From contig NZ_LMVK01000001.1 in NCBI RefSeq assembly GCF_001541315.1, positions 620,001 to 684,000 on the forward strand: a DNA stretch of 64,000 nt, read 5' to 3'. Every line of letters begins with the position of its first letter. The first letter of the stretch is position 1. This DNA comes from Agrobacterium tumefaciens str. B6. GTDB lineage: Bacteria > Pseudomonadota > Alphaproteobacteria > Rhizobiales > Rhizobiaceae. Below, piece after piece: positions 17,416 to 26,597 of the stretch. The notes beneath the pieces were generated by a model that saw nothing but the letters and a program-made list of their open reading frames with translations, did not search any database and was not told where the DNA came from. Made by a program: the position numbers and the translations under genes.

Positions 17416-17459
17416 TCCCGTCGAAATGACGGGAATTTTCAAATTGACGTTTACGTAAA
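17416..17459 (+). promoter_or_regulatory. LiuR-like operator before the acyl-CoA dehydrogenase
   Basis: TTGACGTTTACGTAAA (17444-17459) is a near-perfect 16-base palindrome (TTgACGT / ACGTaAA) 55 bases before the start codon. It resembles what I recall of LiuR-type MerR sites controlling branched-chain acyl-CoA catabolism. A second hairpin, TCCCGTC-5-GACGGGA (17416-17434), lies just upstream. The factor is inferred. Confidence 0.5.
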
Positions 17460-17513
17460 AATCATTTAGCCCGAAGCCAGTAGCAAGATGCCAGAGCTTC
17501 GGGAGGAGGCAGC

Positions 17514-19298
17514 ATGTATAGCGCGCCGGTGGATGATATCGCCTTTACACTCAAACATGTAGCGGGTCTTGGAGACGCGCTTTCAAAGGGTGTGCTTGGC
17601 GATCTCGGTGAAGACCTCGTGGATGCCATCCTGCAGGAAGCTGGCCGTTTCGCCACGGAACAGGTCGCACCGCTCGCCGATATTGGCGACCGTCAGGGCG
17701 CGAAGCTCGCCGACGGCAAGGTGACGACGCCTGACGGTTGGGCCGATCTTTACCGCCGCTGGGCGGAAGCGGGCTGGAACAGCCTGACCGCGCCGGAAGA
17801 GTTCGGCGGCCAGAACCTGCCGCATATGCTGAATGTCGCTGCACTCGAAATGTGGAATTCCGGCTCCATGGCCTTCGCGCTGGCGCCGACGCTGACCATG
17901 GGCGCGGTGGAAGCCATCGTCGCCCACGGCAGCAATGATCTCAAGCGCATCTATCTTCCGAAACTCGTTTCCGGCGAATGGACCGGCACCATGAACCTGA
18001 CCGAGCCGCATGCGGGTTCGGATCTCGGGGTTCTGAAGACCCGGGCGGAGCGCAATGGTGACGGCACCTACCGCATCTTCGGCCAGAAGATTTTCATCAC
18101 CTGGGGCGAACACGACGCGGCTGACAACATCATCCACCTCGTTCTCGCCCGCCTTCCGGATGCACCGGCCGGCACGCGCGGCATCTCGCTGTTCCTCGTT
18201 CCGAAATTCCTGCCTGATGAAAACGGTGCGCCGGGTGGCCGCAATGACCTTTTCTGCCATTCGCTGGAGCACAAGCTCGGCATTCATGGTTCGCCCACCT
18301 GCACGATGATCTTCGGCGATGGCAAATTCGGAGATGAAAAGGGCGCTCTCGGCTGGCTGGTCGGCGAAGAGAACAAGGGTCTCGCCTGCATGTTCACCAT
18401 GATGAACAACGCCCGCCTTGCCGTCGGCATGCAGGGTGTTGCGATCTGCGAAGCGGCGACCCAGAAGGCGATCGAATACGCCAGGGAGCGCACGCAGGGC
18501 AAGGCGCCCGGCTGGCAGGGCTCCGGCATGAGCCCGATTATCGAACATCCTGATATCGCCAGAACGCTTCTGACGATGAAGGCGCTGACTCAAGGGTCGC
18601 GGGCGATTTCCTTCAGCTGCGCGCATGCCATCGATATGGCGCATGCGAGCGAAGACGCCCGGCAGCGCGCTCACTGGCAGGAGCGCGCTGCCCTTCTGAC
18701 CCCGATCGCCAAATCCTTCTCCACCGATGCCGGTGTGGATGTCGCCTCCATGGGCATTCAGGTGCATGGCGGCATGGGCTTCATCGAGGAAACCGGCGCG
18801 GCGCGTTATCTGCGTGATGCCCGCATCGCGCCGATCTACGAAGGCACAAACGGCATTCAGGCCATCGATCTGGTGCTGCGCAAACTGCCGCTCTCCGAGG
18901 GCGCGCAGGTGCGCGGTTTCATCGCAGAACTGCGCGAGATCGCCGCCCGGACAGCCGCATCGAACCGCGATGATCTCGGTGAGACGGCCCCTTATCTTGA
19001 AGCCAGCCTCAACGATCTGGAAACGGCGACCGACTGGCTGCTGGACCGCATCAAGGCGGGCGAAACCGAAACGGCACTCGCCGGCGCGACACCCTATCAG
19101 CGCCTCTTCGGTCTGGCGCTGACAGGCGGCTATCTCGCCAAGGGCGCATTGGTCTCTGTCGATGATGGCAGGGGTGGGCATCGCGCCGCACTTTGCCGCT
19201 TCGCAGCGGAAAACCTGCTGGCGGAAACGGCGGCGCTGAAGGATCGCGTTATATCAGGCGCGGCAAGCCTTGCCGCCGCCCGCACCGTACTGGCTTGA
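17514..19298 (+). CDS. Acyl-CoA dehydrogenase
   Basis: This 594-residue flavoprotein is of the long type with a C-terminal extension. Family blocks include MNLTEPHAGSDLG (flavin and substrate binding), FITWGEHD, and RDARIAPIYEGTNGIQAID, in which the catalytic base is Glu443. It starts at ATG 17514 after GGGAGGAGG. It lies 10 bases before an enoyl-CoA hydratase gene, so the two probably catalyse consecutive beta-oxidation steps on one acyl-CoA. Chain length and branching cannot be read from the sequence. Confidence 0.92.
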   Translation: MYSAPVDDIAFTLKHVAGLGDALSKGVLGDLGEDLVDAILQEAGRFATEQVAPLADIGDRQGAKLADGKVTTPDGWADLYRRWAEAGWNSLTAPEEFGGQNLPHMLNVAALEMWNSGSMAFALAPTLTMGAVEAIVAHGSNDLKRIYLPKLVSGEWTGTMNLTEPHAGSDLGVLKTRAERNGDGTYRIFGQKIFITWGEHDAADNIIHLVLARLPDAPAGTRGISLFLVPKFLPDENGAPGGRNDLFCHSLEHKLGIHGSPTCTMIFGDGKFGDEKGALGWLVGEENKGLACMFTMMNNARLAVGMQGVAICEAATQKAIEYARERTQGKAPGWQGSGMSPIIEHPDIARTLLTMKALTQGSRAISFSCAHAIDMAHASEDARQRAHWQERAALLTPIAKSFSTDAGVDVASMGIQVHGGMGFIEETGAARYLRDARIAPIYEGTNGIQAIDLVLRKLPLSEGAQVRGFIAELREIAARTAASNRDDLGETAPYLEASLNDLETATDWLLDRIKAGETETALAGATPYQRLFGLALTGGYLAKGALVSVDDGRGGHRAALCRFAAENLLAETAALKDRVISGAASLAAARTVLA

Positions 19299-19308
19299 GG
19301 AGGCTCAG

Positions 19309-20067
19309 ATGTCGAACGATCATATTCTCGTCGAGCGGGTGGGTCATGCGCCGGAGGTTCTGACCATCCGCTTCAACCGGCCGGACAAGAAAAACGCCAT
19401 CACCGATGCCATGTATCTGCGCATGGCCGAGGCCCTGCATGCCGCCAATGCGGATCCGGACATCCGCGTCGTTGCGTTTCTCGGTACGGAAGGCTGCTTT
19501 TCCGCCGGTAACGACATGGCCGATTTTCTCGCCTTCGCCATGTCGGGCGGTAAGGGCAAACTCGCCGCATTGGAACTTCTGAAAGCGCTCGTCGCCTTCG
19601 ACAAGCCAATGGTATCAGGCGTGGACGGGCTCGCCATCGGCATCGGCACGACGCTGAACCTGCATTGTGACCTGACGGTCGCTTCCAGCCGTAGCCTGTT
19701 CAAGACGCCCTTCGTGGATCTGGCGCTGGTGCCGGAAGCGGCCTCCAGCCTGCTTGTGCCGAAGCTCATGGGCCACCAGCGCGCCTTTGCGCTGCTTGCC
19801 ATGGGCGAGGGTTTTTCCGCCGAGCAGGCATTGCAGGCCGGGATGATCTGGAAAGTCGTCGCCCCCGAACATGTCGAAACCGAAACGCTGGCGCTTGCCA
19901 CCCGCCTTGCCGCCAAACCTCAGCAGGCGCTGAAGATCGCCCGCGATCTGGTTCGCGGCAACCCGGCCGATATTCTCGCCCGCATCGAAGAGGAAGGCCG
20001 CCATTTCATCGCGCAGCTGCAAAGTGCGGAAGCGCGAGCCGCCTTCGAGGCATTCATGCGTCGTTAA
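19309..20067 (+). CDS. Enoyl-CoA hydratase/isomerase (crotonase family)
   Basis: This 252-residue crotonase-fold enzyme starts at ATG 19309 after GAGGAGG. The N-terminal RFNRPDKKNAITDAM and the oxyanion-hole block FSAGNDMADFL are family hallmarks, as is DGLAIGIGTTLNLHCD. The usual second catalytic glutamate region reads DLALVPEAASS, which keeps a Glu. It follows the acyl-CoA dehydrogenase closely and would hydrate or isomerise that enzyme's product. Confidence 0.9.
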   Translation: MSNDHILVERVGHAPEVLTIRFNRPDKKNAITDAMYLRMAEALHAANADPDIRVVAFLGTEGCFSAGNDMADFLAFAMSGGKGKLAALELLKALVAFDKPMVSGVDGLAIGIGTTLNLHCDLTVASSRSLFKTPFVDLALVPEAASSLLVPKLMGHQRAFALLAMGEGFSAEQALQAGMIWKVVAPEHVETETLALATRLAAKPQQALKIARDLVRGNPADILARIEEEGRHFIAQLQSAEARAAFEAFMRR

Positions 20068-20156
20068 GTGTGCGGGCAGGAATTCCTTGCGGTTAAGCAA
20101 CCGGGCAATATGGCTTGGGTTAGATAACGCAACGTCATTGTCCGAAGGCCACCCAC

Positions 20157-20474
20157 ATGCGTCACTTCGTTTTCGCCCTGACTGTCTTCCTATCCGCCGC
20201 GACGATTGCCGAAGCGGCGGCGATAACACGCGCTCCAGCGGCTTCCACCAACGACGTCATTCTGGCGCAGTCCACGGACGACGATAGCCCGAACTTCTAT
20301 TCCGGCAATAACCGCGACCGCCAGCGCCGCGCGCGTTTCGTCTGCGTCATCACCCCGCCGGACAGCGCCAACCGCCGCCGGCCCTATATCTGCCCGCTGG
20401 AACGGGGCCGTGTGGGCGGTGCCTGCCGCTGCTCGGGCGTGGTCGGCAACGGCACGGTCGATACGGCCTGGTAA
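20157..20474 (+). CDS. Small secreted protein with paired cysteines
   Basis: This 105-residue protein has a clear signal peptide (RHFVFALTVFLSAATIAEAA). The mature part has Cys residues in VCVI, YICPLE and GACRCSG and is otherwise Arg/Pro-rich, so disulfides in the periplasm are likely. I do not recognise the family. It stands alone between the hydratase gene and a convergent methyltransferase gene and is followed by a 13-bp hairpin. Confidence 0.7.
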   Translation: MRHFVFALTVFLSAATIAEAAAITRAPAASTNDVILAQSTDDDSPNFYSGNNRDRQRRARFVCVITPPDSANRRRPYICPLERGRVGGACRCSGVVGNGTVDTAW

Positions 20475-20496
20475 GACTCCCAGGCTTCCTCTCCAT

Positions 20497-20527
20497 CCTC
20501 ATTCCTGTGACAAGCACAGGAATGAGG
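20497..20527. terminator. Perfect 13-bp hairpin between convergent genes
   Basis: CCTCATTCCTGTG (20497-20509) pairs perfectly with CACAGGAATGAGG (20515-20527) around ACAAG. No T run follows, so this may be a bidirectional terminator or a solo arm of the intergenic repeat family: the ATTCCTGTG...CACAGGAAT core matches the repeat copy at 46.6 kb. Confidence 0.55.
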
Positions 20528-20594
20528 GCCGTTGGGATTGCGGGCATATGAATCGTTGCGTCAGCTTCGCTGAGCGGCTCTGCGCCCGGATTGC

Positions 20595-21845
20595 TTATTT
20601 CTCCAGCGTCGCCACCGCTTCCACATGCGGTGACCACAGGAACTGGTCAACCGGCGTGACGCGGGTGATGCGATAGCCGCCCTCGGTCAAGATGGCGAGA
20701 TCGCGCGCAAGCGTCAGCGGGTTGCAGCTCACGGCAACGATCTTCTTCACCGTGCTGCGGGCCAGTTCCTTGCACTGGAATTCCGCACCGGCGCGCGGTG
20801 GATCGAATACGACAGCATCGTAATTCTTCAATTCGCTTGTCATCAGCGGCCGGCGGAAGAGATCGCGTTTCTCGACGCTGACCGGCTTCAGGCCCTGCGT
20901 GTTGCGGGCGGCGAAATCCAGTGCCTTCAACGGCTTGTCTTCCGCTTCCACCGCATGAACTCTGCCGACGCGCGCAAGCCGCAGCGCAAAGGGGCCGGAA
21001 CCGCAGAACAGATCGGCAATGCGTTTGGATTTGCCGATATGGGCAAGCACCAGCTCGGCCATGGCGTCTTCCGCCTGCTTCGCCGCCTGCGGGAAGCCGC
21101 CGGCCGGCGGCGAAAGGGGAACACCGCCGAATTCGATGATCGGCTTCTGCGGTTCGATCAGGATTTCGCCGGCAAGCGAGACGCGGGCAATGCCGCGCAT
21201 GGACAGCACTGTTTCCGTGAGCGTGCGCCGCTGCTTGTCACTGACCGACTTGATGCCCTCGACGGAAATATCGAGACCGGAGAGCGTTTCGAGAACGGTG
21301 ATGCGGAACGGCTCGGCGTTCGCCACCATGGAAAGGCCGATGGCGCGGATGGCGGCCAGCCGCGAGACGATGCCCGGCGAGGTGACGGGACAGTCCTCGA
21401 TGGCGACGATGTGATGGCTGTTTGCCTGGCTGAAGCCGAGCAGCAGGCCCTTTTCCGTCTTGCGGGCGGCGAACACCGCGCGGCGGCGTTCGCCGGGGCG
21501 ACAGATGACAAGATCGTCCACATCAGGCGTCAGGCCCTTCGATTTCAGCGCCGAAACCACCAGCTCCCGCTTGTAGGCATGGTAAGGCTGATCGGAAAGA
21601 TGCTGCAGCGAACAGCCGCCGCAGGTGCCGTTCTTGCCATCGGGACCGAAGTGGCGGCAGGCGGGTTCACGGCGCTGCGCCGAGGCTTCCGTTATCGACA
21701 TGACGGTGCCGTGATCCTTGACCTTGGCGATGGCGACCGTTTCACCGGGCAGCGCGAAGGGCACATAGACCGGGCCGTCGGGACAGTGCGCGATGCCGTC
21801 GCCCTGCGCGCCGAGGCTCTTGATGGTGACGGTCTGTGTACTCAT
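20595..21845 (-). CDS. RumA/TrmA-type RNA 5-methyluridine methyltransferase
   Basis: This 416-residue SAM-dependent enzyme has a TRAM domain at the start, a 4Fe-4S-type cysteine set (Cys63, Cys75, Cys78, Cys152), the SAM-binding block IADLFCGSGPFALRLA, VFDPPRAG, and the catalytic-cysteine motif VSCNPLTLARD. These define RlmD/TrmA relatives that make m5U in 23S rRNA or tRNA; which target applies is not determined. Its ATG overlaps the tlyA stop by 4 bases (ATGA), so the two are coupled. Confidence 0.92.
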   Translation of the reverse strand: MSTQTVTIKSLGAQGDGIAHCPDGPVYVPFALPGETVAIAKVKDHGTVMSITEASAQRREPACRHFGPDGKNGTCGGCSLQHLSDQPYHAYKRELVVSALKSKGLTPDVDDLVICRPGERRRAVFAARKTEKGLLLGFSQANSHHIVAIEDCPVTSPGIVSRLAAIRAIGLSMVANAEPFRITVLETLSGLDISVEGIKSVSDKQRRTLTETVLSMRGIARVSLAGEILIEPQKPIIEFGGVPLSPPAGGFPQAAKQAEDAMAELVLAHIGKSKRIADLFCGSGPFALRLARVGRVHAVEAEDKPLKALDFAARNTQGLKPVSVEKRDLFRRPLMTSELKNYDAVVFDPPRAGAEFQCKELARSTVKKIVAVSCNPLTLARDLAILTEGGYRITRVTPVDQFLWSPHVEAVATLEK

Positions 21846-22594
21846 GGCTTTTCGCCTCCGAGAAGAAATTCGATATTGCCGTCACCGCCGGAAATCGGCG
21901 AGGGAATGAGGCCAAGGCTTTTCCAGCCCATGTCCTCCGTCAGCCAGCGTTCCAGTTCGGCGGCCACGGCAGGCGCGGTTTCCGGCTCCTTCAAAAGCCC
22001 GGCCTTGCTGATGGCGTCGCGGCCCGCCTCGAATTGCGGCTTCACCAGCAGGACAGCCAGAGCGCCCGATCCAGCAAGCTCAAGTGCCGGGGCAAGTGCG
22101 AGCTTCAGCGAAATGAAGGACACGTCGGAGACGATGAAACCGATGGCCCGGTCATCGATATCCTCTGCCGTCAGGTAGCGCGCATTCAGCCCTTCCAGAT
22201 TGGTCACACGCGGATCGTTCTCGATCCTTGGATGCATCTGCCCGTGCCCGACATCGATGGCGGTGACGTGTTTAGCACCACGATGAAGCAGCACCTCGGT
22301 AAAACCACCAGTCGAAGCGCCGACATCAAGACAGTCATGGCCCTTCGGGTCGAGCCGGAAATGATCGAGCGCGGCTGTCAGCTTGAGGGCGGCGCGGGAG
22401 ACGTAAGCCTGCGCGGGATCGCTGATGGCGATCTCGGCATTGCCGGCGACGGTCTGGCTCGGTTTGGTGACGGTCTTGCCGTTGACGCTCACGGTGCCGC
22501 GCGCAATCGCGTCGCGTGCACGCGAGCGGCTGGCAAAGTGGCCGAGCGACACAAGAAGCTGGTCAAGCCGTTCATTTTCAGATGTTTTGGACAT
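21842..22594 (-). CDS. tlyA: TlyA-family rRNA 2'-O-methyltransferase
   Basis: This 250-residue protein has an N-terminal S4 RNA-binding domain (ERLDQLLVSLG...SRARDAIARGTVSVNG) and an FtsJ-type methyltransferase domain (CLDVGASTGGFTEVLL). TlyA methylates ribose in 16S and 23S rRNA; older annotations call it hemolysin A. It is the first gene of a two-gene RNA-modification operon, overlapping the RumA-like gene by 4 bases. Confidence 0.92.
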   Translation of the reverse strand: MSKTSENERLDQLLVSLGHFASRSRARDAIARGTVSVNGKTVTKPSQTVAGNAEIAISDPAQAYVSRAALKLTAALDHFRLDPKGHDCLDVGASTGGFTEVLLHRGAKHVTAIDVGHGQMHPRIENDPRVTNLEGLNARYLTAEDIDDRAIGFIVSDVSFISLKLALAPALELAGSGALAVLLVKPQFEAGRDAISKAGLLKEPETAPAVAAELERWLTEDMGWKSLGLIPSPISGGDGNIEFLLGGEKP

Positions 22595-22867
22595 GGTTCC
22601 GTGTCAATGACCGCCAAACTCCGCCGATGCAAGCGATTTATCGCCGGGACGGGCCGGCAATGCCCGCTGCCGGCCATAATGGCGATGTTGCACCGCAAAG
22701 TCAGAATGTTCGATTAATCCAATATAAAGGCTTGTATAGCACTTTGTGCGCAAGGCCCGTGCGGCCACCGGACCCTGCCATGACGGCGTCTCCTCCCATC
22801 CACAAAATTGCGACCGTTGCAGCGCAGACGCTTGCTTCGAGGCATCAGGTCGCCGAGAGAGTTTGCG

Positions 22868-24889
22868 ATGTCGCTGAAAAATCTCCCCATTAACCTGAAG
22901 CTCATAGCCACCTTCTGCGCCCTGATGAGTGTGTGTCTGCTCGCGTCTGCGGTCGTATTCTGGCAGACGCTGGGGAGCGAGCGTGTCACGATCGAAAACA
23001 ACCGCACCAAGGATATCATCCAGGCAGTGGATGGCGCGACGGCCGCCATGCTGGAACAGGCCGTCAACCAGCGCGGCTTCCTGCTGTTCCGCAGCGACAG
23101 CACCTATAATGATGTGTTCGCCCAGCGCGACCTGATGCTGAAGAAGCTCGATGAAGCCCGCACGCTGGCCGTCGGCCGCCCGGACATCCTGAAATCCATC
23201 GACGACATGCAGAAATCCGCCACCGTGTTCTTCAAGGAACTGGCGGAACCGCAGATCGCTGCGCGAAAGACGACGGAAGCGCCGATTTCCGAAATCATCG
23301 AGATCGGCCGCAATCAGGCGAAGGGCCAGCTCGATGGCTTCCGCACCTCCGCCGCCAAGATCAAGGAACAGCTGAACGGCCTGTCCACCGCTTACGCGGC
23401 GGAACAGCAGGCAGCGGCATTGAACCTTAAATATGCGCTTCTGGGTGGCGGCGCGGTTGCCGGTCTTCTGGCCGTTGCCCTCATCTGGGCTCTGTCGCGC
23501 TCCATTGTCACGCCGATCGTTGGCATGACAGCGGCCATGAGCCGTCTCGCCGATGGCGATCTGGCGACGGAAGTGCCTGCCACGGATCGTGGCGACGAAG
23601 TCGGCAAGATGGCGAAGGCCGTTCTCGTCTTCAAGGAAGCCGGGCTGGAAAAATCCCGCCTTGCCGGCGAGACCGAGCGCATGCGCTCCGCCACCGAGAC
23701 CGAACGCCGCCGCAACGAGGAGGAAAAGGCGCGGGACGAAGCCGCCAGCGCCTTCGCCAGCGCCGAGCTTGGCAAGGGCCTTGCCGCTCTTGCTGATGGC
23801 GATCTTTCCTATCGCATTGAAACGCCTTTTGTGCCTGCCATCGATCCGGTGCGCCTCAATTTCAACAGCGCTGTCGACAAGCTGCAGCAGGCGCTCAAAA
23901 CCGTTGGCGAGAACGCTGCCGCCATCAATTCCGGCGCTTCGGAAATGCTCTCCGCTGCCGACGATCTGTCGCGCCGCACCGAGCAGCAGGCTGCCTCCAT
24001 CGAGGAAACCGCTGCAGCCCTGGAAGAAGTCACCACCACCGTGCGCGATAGCGCCCGCGGTGCGGAAGATGCCGGCAATCTGGTCCAGCGCGCCCGCGCC
24101 GGTGCGGAAAAGTCCGGCGTCGTGGTCCGCAGGGCGGTTGCCGCCATGCGCGAAATCGAGAAGTCCTCAGGCGAAATCGGCAACATCATCGGTGTCATCG
24201 ACGATATCGCCTTCCAGACCAACCTGCTGGCGCTGAACGCCGGTGTGGAAGCCGCTCGTGCTGGTGATGCCGGCAAGGGTTTTGCGGTGGTTGCGCAGGA
24301 AGTCCGTGAGCTTGCCCAGCGTTCTGCCAATGCCGCCAAGGAAATCAAGACGCTGATCGGCGCTTCCAGCCAGCAGGTGGAAAACGGCGTCAATCTTGTC
24401 GATGAAACCGGCAAGGCGCTGGAACTCATCGTGGCGGAAGTCGAAGAGATCAATGCCCATGTCAGCGCCATCGTCGTCGCTTCCCGCGAACAGGCAACCG
24501 GCCTGCAGGAAATCAACACGGCCGTGAACACCATGGATCAGGGCACGCAGCAGAATGCCGCCATGGTGGAGCAGCAGACCGCCGCCAGCCATTCGCTGGC
24601 CCGCGAAGCGGAAGCGCTGAACAGCCTGCTCGGCCAGTTCAGGATGGGTGGCGCGCGCGCTGCCGTTGCGAGCGCCGGCGGCTATTCCGCGCCGCGCCAG
24701 TCTTCGGCAAAGCCTGCCTTCCAGTCAGCACCGGCCGCGCCGGTTCGCAAGGCTCCGGTAAAATCGGCCTCCACAACCGCAAGGCCCGTCGCTTCGCCGG
24801 CCCGTGCGCTCGGCCAGAGCCTCGCCCGCGCCTTCGGTGGCGCTGCCGAAGCACCGGCCGCGAAGGATCAGGACTGGACGGAGTTCTGA
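22868..24889 (+). CDS. Methyl-accepting chemotaxis protein with CheR-tether tail
   Basis: This 673-residue chemoreceptor has membrane segments at about 11-32 and 190-212, a roughly 155-residue periplasmic helical sensor resembling a four-helix CHASE3-type domain, a HAMP domain after the second helix, and a long coiled-coil signalling domain with the hairpin tip DDIAFQTNLLALNAGVEAAR near 440-465. The C-terminus after a Pro/Ala linker is DWTEF, a match to the xWxxF pentapeptide that tethers CheR/CheB. The ligand is unknown. A strong terminator follows. Confidence 0.93.
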   Translation: MSLKNLPINLKLIATFCALMSVCLLASAVVFWQTLGSERVTIENNRTKDIIQAVDGATAAMLEQAVNQRGFLLFRSDSTYNDVFAQRDLMLKKLDEARTLAVGRPDILKSIDDMQKSATVFFKELAEPQIAARKTTEAPISEIIEIGRNQAKGQLDGFRTSAAKIKEQLNGLSTAYAAEQQAAALNLKYALLGGGAVAGLLAVALIWALSRSIVTPIVGMTAAMSRLADGDLATEVPATDRGDEVGKMAKAVLVFKEAGLEKSRLAGETERMRSATETERRRNEEEKARDEAASAFASAELGKGLAALADGDLSYRIETPFVPAIDPVRLNFNSAVDKLQQALKTVGENAAAINSGASEMLSAADDLSRRTEQQAASIEETAAALEEVTTTVRDSARGAEDAGNLVQRARAGAEKSGVVVRRAVAAMREIEKSSGEIGNIIGVIDDIAFQTNLLALNAGVEAARAGDAGKGFAVVAQEVRELAQRSANAAKEIKTLIGASSQQVENGVNLVDETGKALELIVAEVEEINAHVSAIVVASREQATGLQEINTAVNTMDQGTQQNAAMVEQQTAASHSLAREAEALNSLLGQFRMGGARAAVASAGGYSAPRQSSAKPAFQSAPAAPVRKAPVKSASTTARPVASPARALGQSLARAFGGAAEAPAAKDQDWTEF

Positions 24890-24918
24890 GCCTGGCTTTC
24901 AGAGTGAACCTATGAATT

Positions 24919-24941
24919 GGGGGCCGAAAGGCCCCCTTTTT
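24919..24941 (+). terminator. Intrinsic terminator after the chemoreceptor gene
   Basis: GGGGGCC (24919-24925), loop GAAA, then GGCCCCC (24930-24936) followed by TTTTT: a textbook terminator. Confidence 0.93.
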
Positions 24942-24971
24942 GCATCGGCGTTTTCAGGCGGGTAACGCCGC

Positions 24972-25934
24972 TTATGTGCCCTGTAGCCGGAACATCCGCG
25001 TAAAGAACAGCTCATCCGACAGGCGGTGAAGCAGGGCGGCAATGACGGCGGTTGCGGCAACAGCGAAAACGAGGCGTCCGGCCAGAACGCCATAGACATC
25101 GGCGCCCAGCGACATCACCACGAGCGTGTCTTCAATCACGCTATGGGCAAAACCCATGAACACACAGGACAGAAACACCTGACGCGGTGATATCGTCCCC
25201 GATTGCGCCTCGCGGATCAGGAAGCCGGCGCCGTAGGAAATTCCCAGGAACAATCCGATGGCGGTGAGATGTTCGGCCTCGCCGCGAATGCCCGCAAGAC
25301 GCAGCAGGGGCGAAAGCGCTTTCATCATCAGCGCCAGGAGGCCGGTGAGCCTGAGGATTTCAAGGCAAAAGGAAAGGGCAAGCAGGATGACGAGCATCCA
25401 GACCATGGTTTCACCGAGACCGAGGAAATAGGCGGTCCATTCAGGCGTGGCGCCCATCGCAATCCAGGCAGGGTTTGCCGGGCCTGACAACCATCCCGTC
25501 GCTTCCAGAAGCTGGTGCAGGAGAAAGGCATAGAGCAATCCGCCGCCGACGCGCAGCGCCGTGGTGACAATCATGCCCGGTCCCGCCTTTTCAATGATCT
25601 TCTGTTCGATGGGCAGGCCATGGGCGAACAGGATGAGCGCCGAAAAAACGGTGATATCAGCAACGGTGAGCGACGACGCGGGTACAAGTGTGAAGATGAG
25701 CGGCACCGCGCCCCAAATGCCGACCAGCATTGCGGTCAGCCAGGCAAGACCGAGTTCTGGCGGCAGTCCGATGAGGTTCATGATCGGCGCAAAGGCAGGC
25801 GCCACCGCCTCGATCGCGCCCATCCTCGATAACAGCTCGGTTAGAATGGCGATCGGAACCGTGATCCGCACAAGCACCCAGTAGATTGCAAGCGTTTCCC
25901 GCATTTTTTGCCAGACGGGCAGGAAAAGTGACAT
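24972..25934 (-). CDS. Nucleoside-recognition (Gate) domain membrane protein
   Basis: This 320-residue integral membrane protein has about eight to nine helices. The two-halved arrangement with VGIWGAVPLIFTLVP and GMGFAHS-like FMGFAHSVIEDTLVV segments fits the Gate/nucleoside-recognition superfamily, whose members transport or sense small solutes. The start at ATG 25934 is chosen because upstream in-frame sequence antisense to the Lrp gene is a shadow. It is divergent from an Lrp/AsnC regulator 120 bases away, suggesting that regulator controls it. Confidence 0.75.
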   Translation of the reverse strand: MSLFLPVWQKMRETLAIYWVLVRITVPIAILTELLSRMGAIEAVAPAFAPIMNLIGLPPELGLAWLTAMLVGIWGAVPLIFTLVPASSLTVADITVFSALILFAHGLPIEQKIIEKAGPGMIVTTALRVGGGLLYAFLLHQLLEATGWLSGPANPAWIAMGATPEWTAYFLGLGETMVWMLVILLALSFCLEILRLTGLLALMMKALSPLLRLAGIRGEAEHLTAIGLFLGISYGAGFLIREAQSGTISPRQVFLSCVFMGFAHSVIEDTLVVMSLGADVYGVLAGRLVFAVAATAVIAALLHRLSDELFFTRMFRLQGT

Positions 25935-26054
25935 GTGAAGGCTCCCTGAAGATTGTTCCCATTCACTAATCCCGGCCCGTTCGCATTTGCGGTCAAAGAT
26001 TGCAGTTTTGTGCAATTTTATTGCAAATATAGTGGTGGGCGATATGCTGCCGGC

Positions 26055-26507
26055 ATGGATCGGATCGACCGGAAACTTCTGAACCTTTTGCAGAACGATG
26101 CATCGCGCACCAACGTGGATATGGCCGATGAGGTCGGGCTGTCTCCATCCAGTTGCCTGCGCCGCCTGCAGCGGCTGCGCAAGGCGGGCGTGATCGATCG
26201 CATCGTGGCGATCCTCAATCCCGCAAAGGCGGGGCGGGTGATCAAGGCTCTGGTGACGGTGGAGCTGAAATTGCACGGCGAGCAGCATATGCGCCGCTTT
26301 CTGGATATTGCCAGCGCCGAAGAGGCCGTGTCGCAGGCCTATGCCGTCACCGGCGCATCCGATGTCGTGCTGATGCTGCGCCTGCGGGATATGGAAGAGT
26401 TCGATGCCCTGTGCGACCGGTTGTTCCGCGACCAGCACAATGTGGCGCGCTTTTTCACCATGGTCGTCATCAAGACGGCGAAAGAAGAAACGGCCATCAG
26501 GCTTTGA
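26055..26507 (+). CDS. Lrp/AsnC-family transcriptional regulator
   Basis: This 150-residue regulator has an N-terminal AsnC-type helix-turn-helix (DRIDRKLLNLLQNDASRTN through SPSSCLRRLQRL, about residues 2-50) and a C-terminal RAM/ligand domain of mixed alpha-beta fold (about 65-145). ATG 26055 is chosen as DRIDRKLL is the usual beginning; the longer reading upstream is divergent promoter DNA. It probably regulates the membrane protein gene transcribed in the opposite direction. The effector is likely an amino acid, by family only. Confidence 0.9.
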   Translation: MDRIDRKLLNLLQNDASRTNVDMADEVGLSPSSCLRRLQRLRKAGVIDRIVAILNPAKAGRVIKALVTVELKLHGEQHMRRFLDIASAEEAVSQAYAVTGASDVVLMLRLRDMEEFDALCDRLFRDQHNVARFFTMVVIKTAKEETAIRL

Positions 26508-26597
26508 AACTGATGGCATTGCATCAGGGGCAAGCGTTTAATCATCCCCTTCAACCCAAAGAAAGCCGCGTCTGGCTTTCAGGAAGGCAGTTTTCAG

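Noticed and set aside
17583..19181. 532-residue open frame antisense to the acyl-CoA dehydrogenase
   Set aside because: It is a high-GC shadow of a gene with clear catalytic motifs; it has no family motifs or ribosome site.
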